DNA of 8,508 nt from CAG-841 sp963656825 (GTDB taxonomy: Bacteria; Bacillota; Clostridia; Oscillospirales; CAG-272), in contig CAVKJG010000056.1 of the NCBI GenBank assembly GCA_963656825.1, positions 1 to 8,508 on the forward strand, in the 5' to 3' direction. The translations under genes were made by a program, and so were the position numbers. The notes below the pieces were generated by a model that saw only the letters and a program-made list of their open reading frames with translations, was not told the origin of the DNA and made no database searches. Positions 7,219-8,508 of the stretch are shown in pieces (positions within the stretch are counted from its first letter, which is position 1; every line of letters begins with the position of its first letter).

Positions 7219-8369
7219 TGCCGAGCATAAAGACACGCGAATCCCTCAGAACCATAAAAACCTTTGATCGGGCGAAAACGCTCGGTCAAAAGGTTAAAAA
7301 TGGGGCAGGGGAGGTAAAAGAGTACGGCGAAGAATTACAGAACACGCGCTACGGGAGTGCAAACGAATATGCCGGCAATGCGGTTGAGAACACCGAAAGG
7401 CGCACGGCAAGAAATGTTGCCTATGGTGCAGGTAAGATTGGGAATCGGGGACTAAAAGAAACGCGAAAGAACATTCTGAAATGGCGCAACCGTCAGAAGA
7501 AGTTCAAAGTGAAAGTACGGCAGCCGAAACAGCTTCCCGCTACCAAGCGCCCTGCTTTACCATCTGCGAAAACAACGGCAAAAACGGCGCAGAAGGGTGT
7601 AAAGACCGCACAGCGAACAGCTAAGGCGGCGACGAAAACCGCAAAAGTGACCGTAAAAGCTGCGCAGAGGGCGGCACAGGCGGCAAAAGCAGCGGCGAAG
7701 GCAACCGTGAAGTTTGTAAAGGTTGCGGCAAAAGCCATTGTTGCCGCCGTAAAAGCTACGGCTGCGGCAATCAAGGGGATTGTAGCGGCAATTGCCGCAG
7801 GCGGTTGGATTGCCGTTGTGGTCATTCTCCTGATTTGTATGATCGGACTTGTGGTAGGATCGGTGTTCGGAATTTTTGCTCCAAACCCGGATAACGAAAA
7901 CGGTATCACGATTGTTCAGACGGTACGCGAAGCAAATGCGGAATACGAGGCACAGATTGCGGAGATAAAGAGCCGATACGACTATGATATGTGCTTTGTA
8001 ACGGGTGAGCCATGCGAATGGAGTCTTGCTATCGCTGTATATGCCGTCAAGACGAATCGGACAGAAGATGTCGTGACCTTTGACGAAGCGAAAGCGGAGG
8101 TTCTGAAAGAAATCTATCGCCGCTTGAATCGTATGGATGTCCATACAGAGCAGATCGCGGTGAAAGAAACGCACCTTGAAACACAGGAGGATGGAAGCTT
8201 TGTGTCGGTCGAGCATGAAGTCGTGAAAACTTATTTGTATATTGACACGGTTTCTCTAACCGCAGAAGAAGCAGCGAATCTTTACGGCTTTGATACGAAG
8301 CAAAGGGAACAGCTTGGAGAATTGCTTTCCGATAGAAATAAAGAGATGTGGGATGGCTTGTTGTCATAG
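7215..8369 (+). CDS. CD1108-like conjugative-element membrane protein, apparently truncated before its hydrolase domain
   Basis: A 384-residue product from GTG 7215, or 383 from ATG 7218. Neither start has a strong ribosome binding site, so reinitiation after VirB4 is likely. Layout: a basic cytoplasmic N-terminus (about 1-110), a long Lys/Ala/Thr-rich repeat region (about 110-190), one membrane segment GGWIAVVVILLICMIGLVVG (196-221 overall), then an external domain of about 160 residues ending DRNKEMWDGLLS. This resembles CD1108-type proteins encoded after VirB4 in Tn1549/CTn elements. From memory, those continue past this point into a CHAP/NlpC-type cell wall hydrolase that opens peptidoglycan for the channel. 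That domain is absent here, and no frame downstream resumes it. The last codons may come from inserted DNA. Alternatively this could be a naturally short family member with a separate hydrolase gene downstream. Confidence 0.75.
   Translation: MMPSIKTRESLRTIKTFDRAKTLGQKVKNGAGEVKEYGEELQNTRYGSANEYAGNAVENTERRTARNVAYGAGKIGNRGLKETRKNILKWRNRQKKFKVKVRQPKQLPATKRPALPSAKTTAKTAQKGVKTAQRTAKAATKTAKVTVKAAQRAAQAAKAAAKATVKFVKVAAKAIVAAVKATAAAIKGIVAAIAAGGWIAVVVILLICMIGLVVGSVFGIFAPNPDNENGITIVQTVREANAEYEAQIAEIKSRYDYDMCFVTGEPCEWSLAIAVYAVKTNRTEDVVTFDEAKAEVLKEIYRRLNRMDVHTEQIAVKETHLETQEDGSFVSVEHEVVKTYLYIDTVSLTAEEAANLYGFDTKQREQLGELLSDRNKEMWDGLLS
7560..7790 (+). repeat. Degenerate Lys-Thr-Ala/Ala-rich coding repeat region
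   Basis: Codes for a run of degenerate units of the KTA/KAA type (KTAQKGVKTAQRTAKAATKTAK and onward), grading into Ala/Val-rich sequence just before the membrane segment. It predicts a long, positively charged helix on the cytoplasmic side, suited to contact nucleic acid or acidic phospholipids. Similar regions occur in related CD1108-like proteins. The DNA repeats are imperfect. Confidence 0.6.
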
Positions 8370-8448
8370 GTATTTTGCCTTGAAAGAATGCCGAAAATAT
8401 GGTATAATAATTGTGTGAGAAAACACGGACGGGGCATTCGGCAAAACC
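8369..8448. repeat. Two-part inverted repeat flanking the promoter
   Basis: GAATGCC (8386-8392) is inverted as GGCATTC (8433-8439). Directly outside these, GGTATTTTGCC (8369-8379) is nearly inverted as GGCAAAACC (8440-8448), two bases shorter. The left arm carries the -35 hexamer TTGAAA as an extra insert between its two halves, and the promoter -10 sits in the central gap. It could be a dyad operator, part of a transposon end, or an RNA fold of read-through transcript. Confidence 0.5.
8380..8408 (+). promoter_or_regulatory. Near-consensus vegetative (sigma A) promoter reading rightward
   Basis: The -35 element TTGAAA (8380-8385, five of six consensus bases) is separated by exactly 17 bp from a perfect -10 TATAAT (8403-8408). 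The predicted start of transcription is near 8415. It lies only 11 bases after the stop of the CD1108-like gene and drives whatever lies right of the window. It is the best promoter match I found in the window, and unexpected inside an otherwise continuous transfer operon. Confidence 0.75.
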
Positions 8449-8479
8449 AATGTAAGCAGAAAAAATAATGGCTTGCAAC

Positions 8480-8497
8480 CGATTAATAAACGATTAA
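8480..8497. repeat. Pair of CGATTAA direct repeats, 11 bp apart
   Basis: CGATTAA occurs at 8480-8486 and 8491-8497, one helical turn apart, about 70 bases downstream of the promoter -10. Spacing of this kind is seen in repressor or recombinase arm-binding sites, but two copies in A+T-rich DNA could be chance. Confidence 0.3.
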
Positions 8498-8508
8498 AAG
8501 AACAAATA

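Larger units (their letters stand above)
8370..8508. other. Non-coding right edge, possible junction with a second inserted element
   Basis: No convincing gene is visible on either strand in these 139 bases. The base composition shifts to A+T-rich after the stop of the CD1108-like gene. The segment contains an outward-facing promoter, a two-part inverted repeat and a short direct repeat, described separately. A nine-codon ORF at 8468-8497 has no credible ribosome binding site. The expected hydrolase-coding sequence is absent, so this may be the beginning of inserted DNA. Confidence 0.5.

Noticed and set aside
6604..7236. Reverse-strand ORF over the end of virB4
   Set aside because: Antisense to the Walker B part of VirB4; no ribosome binding site or family resemblance.
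7560..7790. Could the periodic DNA be a CRISPR array or iterons?
   Set aside because: It is a degenerate protein-coding repeat in one open frame, with no constant repeat and unique spacers.
7557..8216. Reverse-strand ORFs over the CD1108-like gene, with Cys/Arg-rich or Ala-rich products
   Set aside because: They are the complement of the Lys/Ala repeat region, which gives low-complexity antisense ORFs automatically.
8411..8428. GTGT/ACAC hairpin at the predicted transcription start
   Set aside because: Only four Watson-Crick pairs plus G-U pairs; too weak to claim function.
8047..8478. Reverse-strand ORF of 143 codons spanning the right edge
   Set aside because: It mostly runs antisense to the CD1108-like coding region. 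It has no family signature and no clear ribosome binding site at its 5' end near 8478.
8468..8497. Nine-codon ORF (MACNRLIND) as a leader peptide for a resistance gene
   Set aside because: It lies downstream of a good promoter, but no ribosome binding site or attenuator pairing is visible and the controlled gene is outside the window.

Overview
The window is one single-stranded gene run from the conjugation (type IV secretion) module of an integrative conjugative element of the Tn1549/CTn type. These elements are found in gut Clostridia (Lachnospiraceae/Ruminococcaceae and relatives, including C. difficile). Evidence: the gene order VirD4 coupling protein, Maff2-like small membrane protein, VirB6/TrbL-like membrane protein, PrgI (VirB3-like), VirB4 ATPase, CD1108-like membrane protein; strong AGGAGG-type ribosome binding sites; moderate GC content. 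The species cannot be determined from the window.

Positions 1 to about 2002 are the 3' part of a group II intron. It carries an intact 601-residue reverse transcriptase/maturase with an HNH domain, then a textbook 34-nt domain V and a domain VI with a bulged adenosine. The intron's 5' end and the first exon lie upstream of the window. The intron interrupts the virD4 gene; the second exon runs from about 2003 to 3363. The break falls between the nucleotide-binding (Walker A) part, outside the window, and the Walker B part, inside it. A functional coupling protein therefore requires RNA splicing.

Positions 3332-7218 hold four closely packed genes: Maff2-like, VirB6/TrbL-like, PrgI and VirB4. 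A GC-rich hairpin after the Maff2-like gene may adjust expression along the operon. Together these genes should encode the inner-membrane channel and its energising ATPases, with VirD4 delivering the relaxase-DNA substrate. No relaxase or integrase is present in the window.

Positions 7215-8369 encode a CD1108-like membrane protein. It appears to end just before the C-terminal peptidoglycan hydrolase (CHAP/NlpC-type) domain that I expect in this family. The final 139 bases have no convincing gene. They contain a near-consensus vegetative promoter pointing out of the window, a two-part inverted repeat around that promoter, and a pair of short direct repeats. I read this as the edge of a second inserted DNA unit that truncates the CD1108-like gene; its identity lies beyond the window.

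The most interesting points are: the intron split of virD4, a hairpin that encloses the ribosome binding site and start codon of the maturase gene, and the unexplained promoter/inverted-repeat segment at the right end. I do not see a clearly new biological system inside the window.
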